From contig OZ022500.1 of NCBI GenBank assembly GCA_963989385.1, forward strand, positions 22,892,460-22,956,459: a DNA stretch of 64,000 nt, in the 5' to 3' direction. Positions 1 to 11,273 of the stretch are shown here, in pieces. Each line of letters starts with the position of its first letter. Within the stretch, counting starts at the first letter, position 1. Under the pieces are notes generated by a model. The model saw only the letters and a program-made list of their open reading frames with translations, searched no databases and was not told where the DNA came from. The stretch comes from Ctena decussata. Lineage: Eukaryota > Mollusca > Bivalvia > Lucinida > Lucinidae. Made by a program: the position numbers and the translations under genes.

Positions 1-782
1 ACCAGTCTATATATGTCCATATCGCGCACTTGTACACTGGTCACTCCCTGGATTTTACCAGGGACCAGTCTATATATTATGGGAAACACCTTAGTGGACG
101 AACACTACTGGTTAACACCGTCCCACTTTCTCTTCAGCAGCCAATCACATCGACGACAGTGGCCGACTTCGCCTAGTATTCGCGCTTCCCGCCTTGGCTA
201 GGAATCTTGGGCGCGTGGCGTTGTAATTGTGCTTCTACCCGGGTTAGTATTATCCTGGAGATGTATATGGTATCTCCAGGTGAGACTTGGCTCTAAGCCC
301 AAACAGTTGAATGCCGGACTTGAAGTGCCTAAAAATAACGAACTTACACTTAATACATTATAACAATATACTAACAATACGCAAGACCTGGACCCGTCTT
401 GGAAATACCATACAACGCCCTCAGCGAATGCCGAGCATAACGTGCACACGCCAGCCGTGTCACTAGACACAACTCGCGCTCACGATGTAAAGCCAAAACT
501 GTGCTTACCAATTCCGCCAATGAAGAAATATAGGTCCTACCACACATGTGCGTCGAAGGATCTGACGTCAAACATTGTCAAGAAGTATACTGACGTCAAC
601 AGGTATCACCATGACATATCCCACATAAAACATGAATGATCAAAACAATGGCCTTTTTACATTAATTGAGTTACCAAAAATCTAACTTGCACATGTATTA
701 ATTCACTTCTTTAAACTAAGCGTTTGACCATTTGCCATAAAATATATCCTTTGAATAGCTTAATAAGCGTTTCTAACACATT
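1..782. other. No gene seen; short repeat at the left edge
   Basis: The motif ACCAGTCTATATAT occurs twice within the first 80 bases (near 1 and 64). Open frames here are short, overlap on both strands and carry no recognisable domain or splice context, so I call nothing coding. Confidence 0.5.
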
Positions 783-1095
783 TGGGGTCATCACGTTTGA
801 ACTGATATCATGACGCCAATGGTGTCATACCATATGACGTCATCTAGTGAAGGCAAATCAAACGCATGATGACCAGATGTTACCGTTATAACACATTTGG
901 GTCATTGCGTTTGACATGACATCATGACGCCATTGATGTCATACCATATGACGTCATGACCAGATGTTTCCGTTATAACACATTTGGGTCATTGCGTTTG
1001 ATATGACATCATGACGCCATTTATGTCATACCATATGACGTCATCTAGTGGAGGCAAATCAAACGTATGACGACCAAATGTTACCGTTATAACAT
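783..1095. repeat. TGACGT-rich tandem repeat, three copies
   Basis: Three direct copies start near 783, 895 and 986 (spacing about 112 then 91). Each holds TTTGGGTCAT, CATGACGCCAT and CATATGACGTCAT. Copies 1 and 3 keep an extra block (CTAGTG.AGGCAAATCAAACG) that copy 2 lacks. Every copy carries the CRE/ATF octamer TGACGTCA or a one-base variant. Confidence 0.8.
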
Positions 1096-2066
1096 GGAAA
1101 AAACCTTAATGCGGTGCATGCTATGACGTCAATTGACGTCACGCGTATGTAAAATAGTTCCATTACAAATTAATCTAATTCTATAGGCCACGTATACGTG
1201 AAACTAATGTAAAAAGTGCTGACGTCGCAATAACATGAATGCAACTGACGTCGCATGAATAACATGAATGCAACTGACGTCACTCGACGTCAAATATACC
1301 CACACCAGTGCAACCTACATCAGTGTTACAAACTATTTCCGTAATTTACAAAACTTCCTAAAATACTAATTCCATACGCAGCATGATCACTATCATCAAA
1401 ATCAGTCGATACAATTTAATCATACCATAATCAGAAGTCATATTTTTCATTCTTAGCCAAAACTATTCTGAATAAATATAATAAAACCTTACCTATCAGG
1501 TCTTAACAACTGAATTAAGGCACTATATAATGTCCATTCACTTTGAATTTCAAGCCACGTCTAAATTTTAATAATAATTTATGATTATATAGAGGATCTT
1601 ACATAAGTGCTCATGTATTATTGAATTTATTAAACGAGTTGGGGAAAAAATAACATTTTATTTGCAAAATTTGACCTAAAACGTCACGATTTCGCCATTA
1701 AAAATGCGACGTTTTAATGGACGTCAGCGTATAACGTTACGACGTTATTTGCATATTCAATCCACTAGTGGATTATCGTTTTTAATGCATGGCTTTAATA
1801 CACTCTCAGATGCGACATCATATGATAAAAATAGTAAATTACGAGCTTGGTAATCTCATTTTAAAATCATGCGACTTTATGAATCATGCTTTTACAGTGA
1901 ATAGGCCACGAGAGTATTCACCGATAATTAATGCGTGACGGATAGCCACAATTTCCGTAAATGTTTTACTACCACAGTTACCCTTAAAACTGTAGCCCTA
2001 CTGATTGAAAGAATTAAAAAGAATTACAACTTCACATATTTGACGGTCCGATACATGTTTTTACCC
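1096..2066. other. Non-coding stretch with scattered TGACGTCA/GACGTC motifs
   Basis: GACGTC-type motifs recur between 1120 and 1300 and again between 1680 and 1760. The intervening sequence is AT-rich. No gene, splice-flanked exon or RNA gene recognised. Confidence 0.45.
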
Positions 2067-2412
2067 AGGTTTGGTCGAGACTTTCAACCAGGGCTTCTAG
2101 TTCCTTCTCTTCCTCTGCGAGAGCATCTATGTTATCGGCAAACCGCAGATTGGTAATATTTCTGCCGCCTATGCTAACCTTTCTGTCATGTTCTTCCAGA
2201 GCATCAGACATGATCCGTTCGAGAAAAATGTTGAAGAGGATGGGTGACAGAAGACAGCCTTGTCTCTTTACAACTGTTGTTTTGAACCATTCTCCTGTGC
2301 TGCCATTCATCAAGACTGCACTTGTAGCCTTGTCGTATAGCTGCTCAATGGTGCGAACTAGATTTGCACAGATATTGTACTTCCGCATGGTACCCATAAG
2401 GCTGCATGCCAT
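2067..2412 (-). pseudogene. LINE reverse transcriptase, palm fragment with altered catalytic motif
   Basis: The palm region of a non-LTR RT: RQGCLLSPILFN (the region around the B motif) followed by LRFADNIDALAEEE. The catalytic motif, FADD in the second copy of this family at 55779-56717, reads FADN here, so one metal-binding aspartate is lost. The reading frame leaves the RT homology near 2067, where unrelated sequence begins. The copy is not expected to be active. Confidence 0.85.
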
Positions 2413-3130
2413 ACCCTGTCACTGTCAAAGGCTTTATTGAAATCAATGAAAAATGGTACAGATTCTACTGATGTTGGAGATACTTTTCACATAGGATTCT
2501 AAGGTTGAAGATCTGTTCTGTGGTCTCCTTCCGGCTCGGAACTCAGCCTGTTCTTCAGCGATTATCTCTTCAGCTTGTGGTTTAAGCCTGTTCAAGATTA
2601 CTTTCAGCATGACTTTGCTTGAATGACTGATGAGACTGATGGTTCTGTAGTTCTGGCAGAGCTGTAGGTTGCCTTTAGGGAGTGTAATAATCAGCGACTG
2701 AGTCCATGGGGTAGGCCATTCTGCTACAGATATCTTTTAAAACATCAATCATGGTCTCCCCACCAGCTTAAGCAAGTTCTGCTGATATATTATCAACTCC
2801 TGCAGACTTCCCCTTCTTTAGTGTTGCTACTGCAATCTCAACTTCCTCACGAAGGATCGGTTGTTGATCTTCTTCTGGGGACTGATTGCAGTCCAGAACT
2901 GCATTGTCACCGTAAGTCTCATGGTTGTATAGTTCTGAGCAATATTCTGTCCATCTGCTGAGAATCTCTTGTTCCTCTGTAAGGCATTTTCCAGACTTGT
3001 TCTGGATAGTTGTGGATCTACCCTGTTTCTCTGAAGTTAGATCCTTCACCAGCTGGTATGCTTTCCTGCTGTTGTTCTTGTTCAGGCAAGTTTCGATCTC
3101 CTCACATTGAGTACCTATCTAGTCCTTCTT
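2413..3130 (-). pseudogene. LINE RT fingers/N-terminal region, frame-broken
   Basis: Continuation of the RT upstream of the palm. The frame at 2768-3049 contains the linker MKDLTSEKQGRSTTIQ and LKKGKSAGVDNISAELA, the conserved KSAG.D segment at the start of LINE RTs. Between 2413 and 2767 the sequence aligns by eye with 56340-56717 of the second copy but carries small deletions and stops. Confidence 0.8.
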
Positions 3131-3138
3131 GGCTTTCT

Positions 3139-3510
3139 TCACTGCCTTCTGAATCCTCTGGTTTGTTTCCCTGTCTTTTGCTCCTCCTGCTTCATACCGC
3201 TTCTTCTATAAATTTCTCCTCTTATCACAGAGGTCGAGAACATCTCTGGTGACCAAGGGCTTTTCCCTGCGACGTTCCTTCCCAGTATCTCACTGGCTGC
3301 ATCAGTCACTACTGTATTGTAGGTGGTAATCATGGTATCTATGTCCATGGCATCGTCCCTCAGCCCAATGAGTGGTGCGAACTTCCCACCTGTTGTTGCT
3401 TGAAAAGTGCATGCCACATCTGGGTCCTTTAATTTCTCAAGGTCAAACTTCAGTCTTGGCTGGGTTGGCTTTCTAGCCTTCTTCAGACGAACTCGGAAGG
3501 TTATCATCAC
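3139..3510 (-). pseudogene. LINE endonuclease-RT linker region, frame-broken
   Basis: Open frame of 123 codons rich in K, R and E. It lies between the endonuclease and RT fragments of copy 1, in the position of the inter-domain linker of APE LINEs. It has no separate domain that I recognise. It is separated by frame changes from its neighbours on both sides. Confidence 0.65.
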
Positions 3511-3592
3511 CAGGTCATTGTCATTTCCTATGTGTCTGCTCCAGGAAAGTTCCTTGTCCTATGGATGTTAACTCCTGATCGGAAGCGCTTCC

Positions 3593-4171
3593 TCACCGAG
3601 ATGTAATCAATCTGATTGTGGTGTTTCCCATCTGGGCTGTGCCACCTCCATCTTCTTGATGGTTTGTGAGCGTCAAGGTATTTGTCAGTACTAAGCTGTT
3701 ACAGGTTGCAAACTCTAGAAGTCTGGGACCTCTCTCATTTGTCCCGACATTGCAGTAGGGTCCACAAACGTTTCCCCAGTATGCCTGTGCATCCTTCCCA
3801 ACTTTACCATTCCAATCCCCTTTTACAACCAGAATGTCTTTCTTAGATGTTTGGTCTACGATTTCCTGGAGTTGCTGGTAGAAGTGTTCGACCTCATTGT
3901 CGTCATGCCCAGATCTTGGTGCATAAACCTGTATGATGGTGACGTTGAAAGGGGCTGCTCTTAGGCGGATTGTAATAAGTCTGCTGGAGGCTGGTCGGCA
4001 TCCCAAGACAGCACTCACCATGTCCTTATGTACAAGAAATCCGACCCCATACCCATGTTTGTCCTCTTCTCCACTGAAATAAACCTTGTGTCTGTCATCT
4101 GTTGACATCTCACAAAAGTTTTTCCAGCGCATCTCACAGAGCTCCAGTATGTTCCATTGATACCTGTCCAT
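3593..4171 (-). pseudogene. LINE APE-type endonuclease fragment
   Basis: Exonuclease-endonuclease-phosphatase fold signatures in order: WNILELCEMRW near the N-terminus, YGVGFLVHKD, IIQVYAPRSG and the GDWNGKVG motif (catalytic D/N pair). Near the C-terminus, where the family normally has the SDH/IDYI block, the frame runs into unrelated residues, consistent with a frameshift near 3600. These proteins are often misannotated in animal genomes as craniofacial development protein 2-like; the context here shows a LINE. Confidence 0.85.
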
Positions 4172-4187
4172 TGCAAGAGTCAGCTCT

Positions 4188-4600
4188 TCAAGTTTCCCAG
4201 CTGGCCTCAGAGTCCTTACGTGAGATGTTCTCCCTACCTCTAATCTTCTTATTCTTTGTTACACCAGTAGCATACTTGTCACCTACGTCCCGGTGTCCAA
4301 CAGTAGGCACGGTCATTGTTAACCCGGGCTGCGACCGATCCGGTATTAAAGTATTATTACGGTTGTCTACAATGATGTTTCTAGGGCCGAGTTCAGCCTG
4401 ACGGAGCCCATCCCTCTCCAGGCTATATACGTTAAACCACAGCCGAAATCTACGATTATTGTATGGCTCGCCTTGGTTACGAACACGTAGCTGTTGACTC
4501 AAAGAGTTCTTCCGCCCTGGCCGTTGACTTCTTCTAGGAAGACTTCCACCAAGTGATGTGTTGTTGACCCATAGGGTTGGGAGTCTCATGGAGGTGGGAG
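4188..4600 (-). pseudogene. LINE 5' segment
   Basis: Open frame upstream of the endonuclease, with no domain recognised. Its first part (about 4385-4540) is matched in inverted orientation at 57010-57173 in the second copy, which proves that it belongs to the LINE and not to a host gene. Confidence 0.6.
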
Positions 4601-4640
4601 CGTCTTATTTCCTCGCATCAAGTCATTGACTTGCCCATTG

Positions 4641-5960
4641 CCTCAAAGAGTCATATCCCTCCCTATAATGACCCCTTTAATCTAGCTGTTTTACCAGCTG
4701 AGCATGGGAATAATCCTAGCGGGCATAAAACGTTGAAACAACGTTGATGTTGAATGAACGTCATGATGCCTTGATGCTTAACAGACGATGAAACAATATT
4801 AACCAGACTTTCTGTTTCCTGAAAGCAAAGTATGTGATATGTCACCGTCCTAAATTTGAGAGGAGGCGTCTATAAGCTCTAACTTGCTGCCACTCAAAAC
4901 GAATGCATGCTTACCGTTTTATGAAAATAAAATATTGTTTGAACTAAGACTATCAAAATAATATACAAACATGTTTCATATGCTATAAAAAGAAACAGGT
5001 AACATGAAACAAAGGGTTGAACTTTCAGTAAATGAAGATATTTATGTACATATATACATGTATATATATTATAAACATAAATTGTGTTTTTTCTTCCAAT
5101 CCCATAAGATCTCTGGTTGCTGTGGCAACTTATAGTTTCCATTGACTTATAATGGGAAAAGTGAAAATTGGCAATTTTTGCTGTCTCACTGCAGTTATTT
5201 AGATTTTTTACTATAGACATGCTTCTCGAGAAGTCCTCAAGGATTCATATCAATTTTGTCCAAATCGCTGAATTGATCGGTTGCCATGGCAAAATATAAG
5301 GTAAATTAATAAAAGAATAAAAAATCCTCTCGTCAGAAGCCATGAGAGGGATAAAGCTGATATTATGCATACATGTTAATGACATTAGCCTGTACTTAGA
5401 TTATGTTTTATACATGTATTATCGTTGCCAATGTGAATTTGTTGCTATGACAACTTAAAATTTCCATGGACTTATAATGGGGAAAGTGGAAAGTGGGCAT
5501 TATTTCTTTGTTACTGCAAATATTTTTACATAAACTTTACAGAAATGTTCCTGGAATAGTCTTCTACTAGCCATATGAATTTTGCCTAAATCCCTGATTA
5601 TGATTGGGTGTCATCGCAGCCGAAAGGCCAAATTTTCGATTTTTTTTTTTGCCAAAAACTTCTCAGAAACCATAAAGGGGGATTCAGCTGAAATAAAGGC
5701 ATAAATGTTTACATAAATGTTTGTGATGTTATCCACATAGATTGTGTGTTTTATTGCTGTTGTGCATGTGGTTTTGTTGCTGTGGAAACTTAAAGGTTTT
5801 TCAACATAACCTCAGTGCTCAGGGGAGCGATATAGGACCATTGGTCCTCTGGTTACTGTGTTCTCTTGAATGAAATCCTGTTTGGTTATGTTACCTCTAA
5901 TCAACACAGGGTTTTAGTCAGAGATTTATTTATTCATTATCATAATTAGGCATAAGTATT
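4641..5960. repeat. Degenerate interspersed repeat, half of an inverted pair with 8420-10081
   Basis: Between about 5080 and 5880 the sequence repeats units built around GTTGCYATGGCAAC and an approximate 40-base block (GTTTCCATTGACTTATAATG at 5137; a similar block near 5461). The end (about 5825-5860) carries GGACCATTGGTCCTCTGG. The same units occur in reverse orientation in 8420-10081. No coding capacity recognised. Confidence 0.6.
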
Positions 5961-6075
5961 TATACCCCCGGCATACGAAGTATGACGAGGGGTGTATAGC
6001 ATTCGTCCGATGTCCGTCTGTCCTTCCGTCCGCGAGTTAACATTTGCATCAATGTTTTGCGTTAAAGTTTTTGAG
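5961..6075. repeat. GTCCGTCTGTCC-type repeat terminus
   Basis: A short block with the hairpin CCCCCGGCATACGAAGTATG and runs of GTCCGTC/GTCCTTCCGTCCG. It resembles the GTCCGTCC block at 6748-6775, so both probably derive from one interspersed repeat family. Confidence 0.45.
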
Positions 6076-6099
6076 ATCTTGTATTATCAATAGATAGAT

Positions 6100-6625
6100 A
6101 ATGGTCCAAAGTTTTATTCTCAAAATAGCATTTCATTCCCTCAAAATAATATTTCGTTCCATTATTTTGAGGGAACGAAAAGGTAAAGCGTGGGAACGGA
6201 ATACTATTTTGAGGGAACGAAATACTATTTTGAGAGAACGAAATCGTAAAGCGTGGGAACGGAATATTATTTTTAGGGAACGAAATATTAAACTGAGGGA
6301 ACAAAAAAGTAATGCGTGGGAACGGAATATTATTTTGAGAGAAAGAAATCTGATTTGAGGGAACAAAAAACTAAAGCGTGGGGACGGAATATTATTTTGA
6401 GGGAACGAAATGTTATTTTGAGGGAACGAAAAAGTAAAGCGCCGAAACGGCTTATTATTTTGTGGAAACGAACTTCAACACTGAGGGAACGAAAAAGTAA
6501 TTCGTGGAAACGAAAAAGTAAAGCGTGGGAACGGAATTTTATTTGGAGGGAACGAAATTCTAAACTGAAGGAACGTAGAAGTAATGCGTGGGAATGGAAT
6601 GCATTTCGCGGGAACGAAATCAGTA
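6100..6625. repeat. GGGAACGAAA minisatellite
   Basis: About 500 bases of degenerate tandem units of roughly 20 and 40 bases. They alternate GAGGGAACGAAA, GTAAAGCGTGGGAACGGAAT and ATTATTTTGAG. Long frames stay open on both strands because the unit length is close to a multiple of three and the unit lacks stops. The predicted peptides are monotonous (RERNTILRERN on plus). I treat this as non-coding satellite DNA. Confidence 0.85.
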
Positions 6626-6712
6626 TGTGTATCGCCATGTCCCCTCCCGGGCTCCGTACTCCTGTGAGCTGAAGAGGAAAATATTATACCGAGGGCACAC
6701 TAAATTACTTTT

Positions 6713-7390
6713 TGTCCCCCGACATTAGTTGAAGGGACTATAGTAATAGGTTTGTCCGTCCATCCGCCCGCCAGTAAACATTCTTGTGGGCGCCATAACT
6801 CAATAACCGTTTGGGATATTTTCATGAAATTTTATAGGAACATGTATTAGCTTAGGATGATGTGTTGCATGCGAGAATGGTTGCTGCCCCTTTGCGGTAG
6901 CCATGACTCCTTTCAAAATCAAAATTCCCAGTTACTGACATTTCCATACGCCAGGGGATGTTTGGCCTTTGGCCTTTTATTCATTCTATAACTCCTTCAT
7001 GACACTTAAACGGGCGTGTTAAGCGCCGCTTGCGCAGCTCTTGTTCGACTTCATTTGGTGTGAAAAAATGGTTTTCGTCCAATATCTTTTGGAAAGATTA
7101 GTGTATTAGATTCATATTTTATACACGGGCATATAATCATAAAATGCAGGTCAACTTCGATTTAGAGTAAAATCCGTCAATTATTATGGGGGTTATGGCC
7201 CTTTTTAGACTTCATTTTGTATGAAAAAGTGTTTTTCGCTCATTATCTTTTAAAAAGATTAGTGTACTGAATTTATATTTATACAGAGATATGTAATTAT
7301 AAAATACAGGTCAAGTTTAATTTAGGGTAAAATCCGCCAATTACTTTGGGAGTTATGGCCATTTTTCAACTTCATTTCATACAAAAAACA
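6713..7390 (+). repeat. Interspersed repeat ending in a tandem dimer of a 160-170-base unit
   Basis: The block opens with CCCCCGACATTAGTTGAAGG and GTCCGTCCATCCGCCCG. From about 7035 to 7390 two direct units share CGACTTCATTT..TATGAAAAA, TATCTTTT.AAAGATTAGTGTA, ATAAAATRCAGGTCAA and GTAAAATCCG.CAATTA. Probably a non-autonomous element; no coding content. Confidence 0.6.
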
Positions 7391-8419
7391 AAAAAGGTTT
7401 CCGGTTTTTTTTTGTTTTTTTTTGTCGGCTCCTCCTCCCCTACACCGACACCATATTTTTTACATATCGTGTTATTCAATATACATTATTTACAAATATT
7501 TACATTATTGAAAAGACTTATGGTTCTCAGATCTGGTTGGATGTAAGCGACGCAATGACTTCGTTGTTTTGTCGTTGACGCTGGTCCGCTTTTTCAGTCG
7601 AAAACTGCGTATAAATGTTTTTTTTTCTGCTTCACCTCTTACCCCTAACGCAAATTTGACATCAAATAAAAGATAGAATAAAATGTAAGTATAAGCAATG
7701 AATTTAACCTCTCCGGCGTTTATCGATGTACAAACCACACTGGGCCGCTAGCAAAGCTCACGTATACCACTTCGGGGTTCACTTACTTTGTTAACGGCCC
7801 AACGCAGTCCATACCCCGACAAACGCCAGAAAAATGAAAGTGGTCGCAGCCAAAATCCCAGCGGAAGCGCTTCGCACTTCATGGAGTTTTAGCTCCTCCC
7901 ACCGTCCCCATCACACGAAGAACGCAAAAGAAACCGCCTCTCAATTCCTAAATATGTATGTATGTGTGTATGTATGCGAGTGAGTGTGTGCGTAAGGGAA
8001 GTATCAGAAAAAAGGAAAGAAAAGAAAAAGCTTAACTTTTAGTTTAGAGTGCCTAATTAATTAAAAGATATATGGTTAATATTGCATCTGAACACGATAT
8101 GTTTGAGTCAAGATTGTTCTGGCGATGGTGATGTGACCGACCGCCCTCCGTGGAAGACCTTCCGTTTTCCGTTTGTTATTTTTTGAAAAGTTACTTGTTT
8201 CCGGGCTATTTCTTTTGGAAAAAAAATTGCATGGCATCCATTTCTAAGGTAAGATACAGAATGTTAATACATATCACAGTCGTGACCCCCTACCCACCCC
8301 ACCCAACCTTTCTCTTGATCCAAGAAGCACAATACATCTGCCTAAGAAAAACAATAAAACATGTACCACACAAGTCTGCCTCTGTGAACCTAGTTATCCT
8401 ACAAGTGCCAGTACCGTAA
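7391..8419. other. No gene recognised
   Basis: AT-rich with a poly-T tract at 7405-7420 and a short palindromic stretch near 7740-7800 (GGGCCGCTAGCAAAGCTCACG...) that resembles the arm of the hairpin element at 62750-62876. Short open frames have no domain or splice context. Confidence 0.4.
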
Positions 8420-10081
8420 ACCAGAGGACCATTGGTCCTGTAGCTCACCTGAGTCCATTCAACCTCAGCACTCAAGGGTAAGTAACTGTACAAAATGGCC
8501 TAATTTCAAATTCGTCTCAGGAAGTTTGATCAAGTTACAATAAAAAAAATCTACTTTTCCAGTTATAAGTGTATTGAAACTTTAAACTGCCATAGCAACT
8601 AAGCACAGGGGCAACGAAAATATAAAAAAAAACGCAATTTATGTAAAGACTAAATGTCATTAATATCTGTGCAGACATGCAACTTCATTTCCCTCATGGC
8701 TTCCGAGAAAAAGATTTTTCAAAATATTTGTTAAGAAACTTTAGCCTTTTAGTTGCAATAGCAACCAATCAAAATCAGTGATTTTGACGAAATTCAAATG
8801 GATGGTAGAGGACTTCTCCAGGAACTTGTCTGTAAAACTTTTGTCTAAATATTGCAGTAACACAGAAATAAATGCCCATTTTCACTTTTCCCAATACAAC
8901 TTATGGAAACTTTAAAATGCTAAGCAATGAAATCTTGCAAGCAACAATAAAAAAACAAAACAACATCATTTATGAAGTGGCGAATGTCATGAACATGTAT
9001 GCAAAGAATCAGCTCAGTTTCTGAGAAGCGTTTTGAATATTTTTTTCAAAATTTTTCCTTTATGTTGCCATGGCAACCAATTAAATACAGTGATTTAGAC
9101 AAAATTCATTTGAATCATAGAAGACTACTCAAGAAACATTTCTGTATAAGAAAATTCCAAATAACTGCAGTGAGATAGGTTGAATTGCCAATTTCCATTT
9201 TTTTCTATTATAAATCAATGTAAACTATAAGTTGCCATAGCAATCAAACTGCTTGAGCAATTGCCATGAAAAAACAGTAATTTTATAGAGGCTAGTACTA
9301 AGATCCTTTCTGTAAAGTTTGAGCTTTATCAGCCTCACAGTTTTAATATTTTTTCTATTTTTACCATTCGGTTGCCATGGCAACCAGCCAAATTGTGCAA
9401 TTTGCATAAATTTGAGAAGACTGGTTGAGGACTACTCAAGGAACGTTTCTGTAAAAGTTTTGTCAAAATATCTGCAGTGACAGAGCAATAAGTGCAAATT
9501 TTCCGTTTTGCCATTGTAAGTCAATGGCAACTTTAAGTTGCCATAGCAACCAAACTGCTAGAGCAATTGCCATGAAAAACAGTATTTTTATTAAGGCTAG
9601 TACTAAGATCCTTTCTGTGAAGTTTGAGCTTTATTGGTTGCATAGTTTCTGAGGAGATGATTTTTGAATATTTTTTCTATTTTTTAATCATTCGGTTGCC
9701 ATGGCAACCAGCCAAATCGTGCAATTTACATAAATTTCATGTTGTTCGTAGAGGACTACTCAAGAAACATTTTTATACAAGATTTGTCAAAATATCTACA
9801 GTGACATAGCAATAAATGCAAATTTTCAATTTTTCCCATACAAGTCAATGGAAACTTTAAGTTGCCATAGCAACCAAAGTTCTGAAGTGTTTTGGATAAA
9901 AAAAAAAGTATTATTGGTTCCTCCTGCCTATAGATGCTATATATGAAATTTGGTAACAATGGAGTTTCAGAGGAGATGTCATGTGAAAATATTGACTGAC
10001 GACGGACGGGCGATGGACGGACGGACGACGGATGCCTGCCTATACTATAAGCTCACCTGTGAGCCTTCGGCTCAGGTGAGC
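8420..10081 (-). repeat. Array of GTTGCCATGGCAACC repeats with a GAGCCTTCGGCTCAGG terminus
   Basis: Diverged units, about 320 bases in the best copies (compare 9360-9680 with 9680-9990), alternate GTTGCCATAGCAACCAAA and GGTTGCCATGGCAACCAGCC, with CAGTGA.ATAGCAATAAATGC between. The right end is a run of GACGGACGGACGACGG followed by the hairpin GAGCCTTCGGCTCAGGTGAG (10049-10081); the left end carries AGGACCATTGGTCCTGTAGC. This looks like a tandemly amplified non-autonomous element. Confidence 0.7.
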
Positions 10082-10502
10082 TAACAAGGAGCCATCTTAC
10101 TTAAGACACTGGGCGGGGGCATCCTTGTCCAATGGACACATTTCCAGTTATTTTTGAAACTACTCAGCACATAAAAAAGAAAGAAAATGAAATGAAAAAT
10201 CTCTCTTGAAGGACAGCATGTTAACACTGTGTTTCTTTGAAAATTAGCCTAGAACTTCCTCACCTCTGGATCTGCTCTGGATATGTACATGTATTTCTAA
10301 ATTGGTCTAGCAAGTTTGAAAAGTTCAATGAGTCCCCAGAGGGTGAAGCTCTTCAGTGAACTTTTTTTTTATGAAATACGTATCAAAGACTATTCCCCAC
10401 TAGCGCATGCAATATGTTTCATAAAATTGGAAAATTAGCTTTATATCATGCAACACACTAGTAGACTCTCAATAGGTGAGTTTTGACATCAAATCAGGTT
10501 GC
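10082..10502. other. No gene recognised
   Basis: Unique-looking AT-rich sequence between two repeats; no open frame, RNA gene or repeat that I can support. Confidence 0.4.
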
Positions 10503-10714
10503 TTAACTCTTTAAGCACCAAAAAGCAGACGAAAAAATTTACGTCTGCAAACATTGAAAAAAATGCCTTGTCCAAGACATTTCATATTGAGAATTCAAAG
10601 ACTAGAGGGCAAACAGTGTAGATCTAGATGAGGCGGCTCATTATGAGCCGCCTCATCAGGATCTACGCTGTTTGCAATTTTTGCTAATTTTGTCACTCGG
10701 GCTTAAAGAGTTAA
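10503..10714. mobile_element. Hairpin MITE
   Basis: Ends are TTAACTCTTTAAGC and its near reverse complement GCTTAAAGAGTTAA. The centre is a strong palindrome around GAGGCGGCTCATTATGAGCC, flanked by GCAAACAGTGTAGATC and GATCTACGCTGTTTGC. No coding capacity. Confidence 0.8.
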
Positions 10715-10904
10715 TGTATATGCAAACATCAAAGAATCAGATCAGCCTGCACATCCACCCAATCTTTTGAAAGCCTTTGCTGCTCATACACAAAATGTAA
10801 GGCCCTGAGAAATGTCACATAATGAAGCTCTAGCTCCACTGTATGGATACACACACTGGTTTGAGTGTTCACAGATATGTCATTTTCTTTTTTTTGCGTA
10901 ATAG

Positions 10905-11015
10905 CCCAGCGGGCACATGGCGTCGCAATGACGTAGTATTGACAGTCGATGCGACGTCATCACGTCGTATCGACGTCAGTACGACGTCATTTCGACGTCA
11001 TGTGCCTGCTGGGAG
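10905..11015. mobile_element. GACGTC-rich MITE with CCCAGCGGGCACATG ends
   Basis: Terminal inverted repeats CCCAGCGGGCACATGGCGTCG and CGACGTCATGTGCCTGCTGGG enclose an array of CGACGTCA-type motifs. Related partial copies lie at 47430-47520, 52805-52875 and 57230-57300. Confidence 0.75.
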
Positions 11016-11027
11016 GGCTCATAACAT

Positions 11028-11273
11028 AATTAAGCCGTGACACAGAAAAAAACAACAAAGTGGCATGTGCATCCAGCGAAGACTCAGATCAACCTGGGCA
11101 TCCACCAGTTTGTCCAGAGTCGTCGATGTCCGTATGGAGCTTTCTTAGACTTTTAGCTACCCTGCAAGCACACAGCACAGAGTCTGATCAGACTGGTCTG
11201 ATGTCCAGACTGATCTTAGTCTTTGCTGGTACACGTACCATTTTGCTGGTTTTATCGTTTCACGGCTTAATTA
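11028..11273. mobile_element. MITE, GAGCCGCGACACGAG family, copy 1
   Basis: TIRs TTAAGCCGTGACACAG and the reverse-complement form ending CACGGCTTAA. Internal segments CAGCGAAGACTCAGATCAACC and TCTGATCAGACTGG are shared with the copies at 39174, 42003, 48269, 50299, 51123 and 53116. Confidence 0.8.

Larger units (their letters stand above)
2067..4640 (-). mobile_element. Decayed non-LTR retrotransposon (LINE), copy 1
   Basis: Read on the minus strand, this holds from about 4600 down to 2067 a 5' segment, an APE-type endonuclease, a linker and reverse transcriptase, in the order expected of an APE LINE. The frames are broken at about 4180, 3550, 3100 and 2750. The copy stops inside the RT domain at about 2067, so the 3' end (RT C-terminus, 3' UTR, tail) is missing; that is unusual for a LINE, which normally loses its 5' end, and implies a later deletion. 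It belongs to the same family as the copy at 55275-57178. Clade not determined. Confidence 0.85.

Noticed and set aside
6062..6672. Five overlapping open frames of 77-118 codons
   Set aside because: All arise from the minisatellite and occur on both strands.
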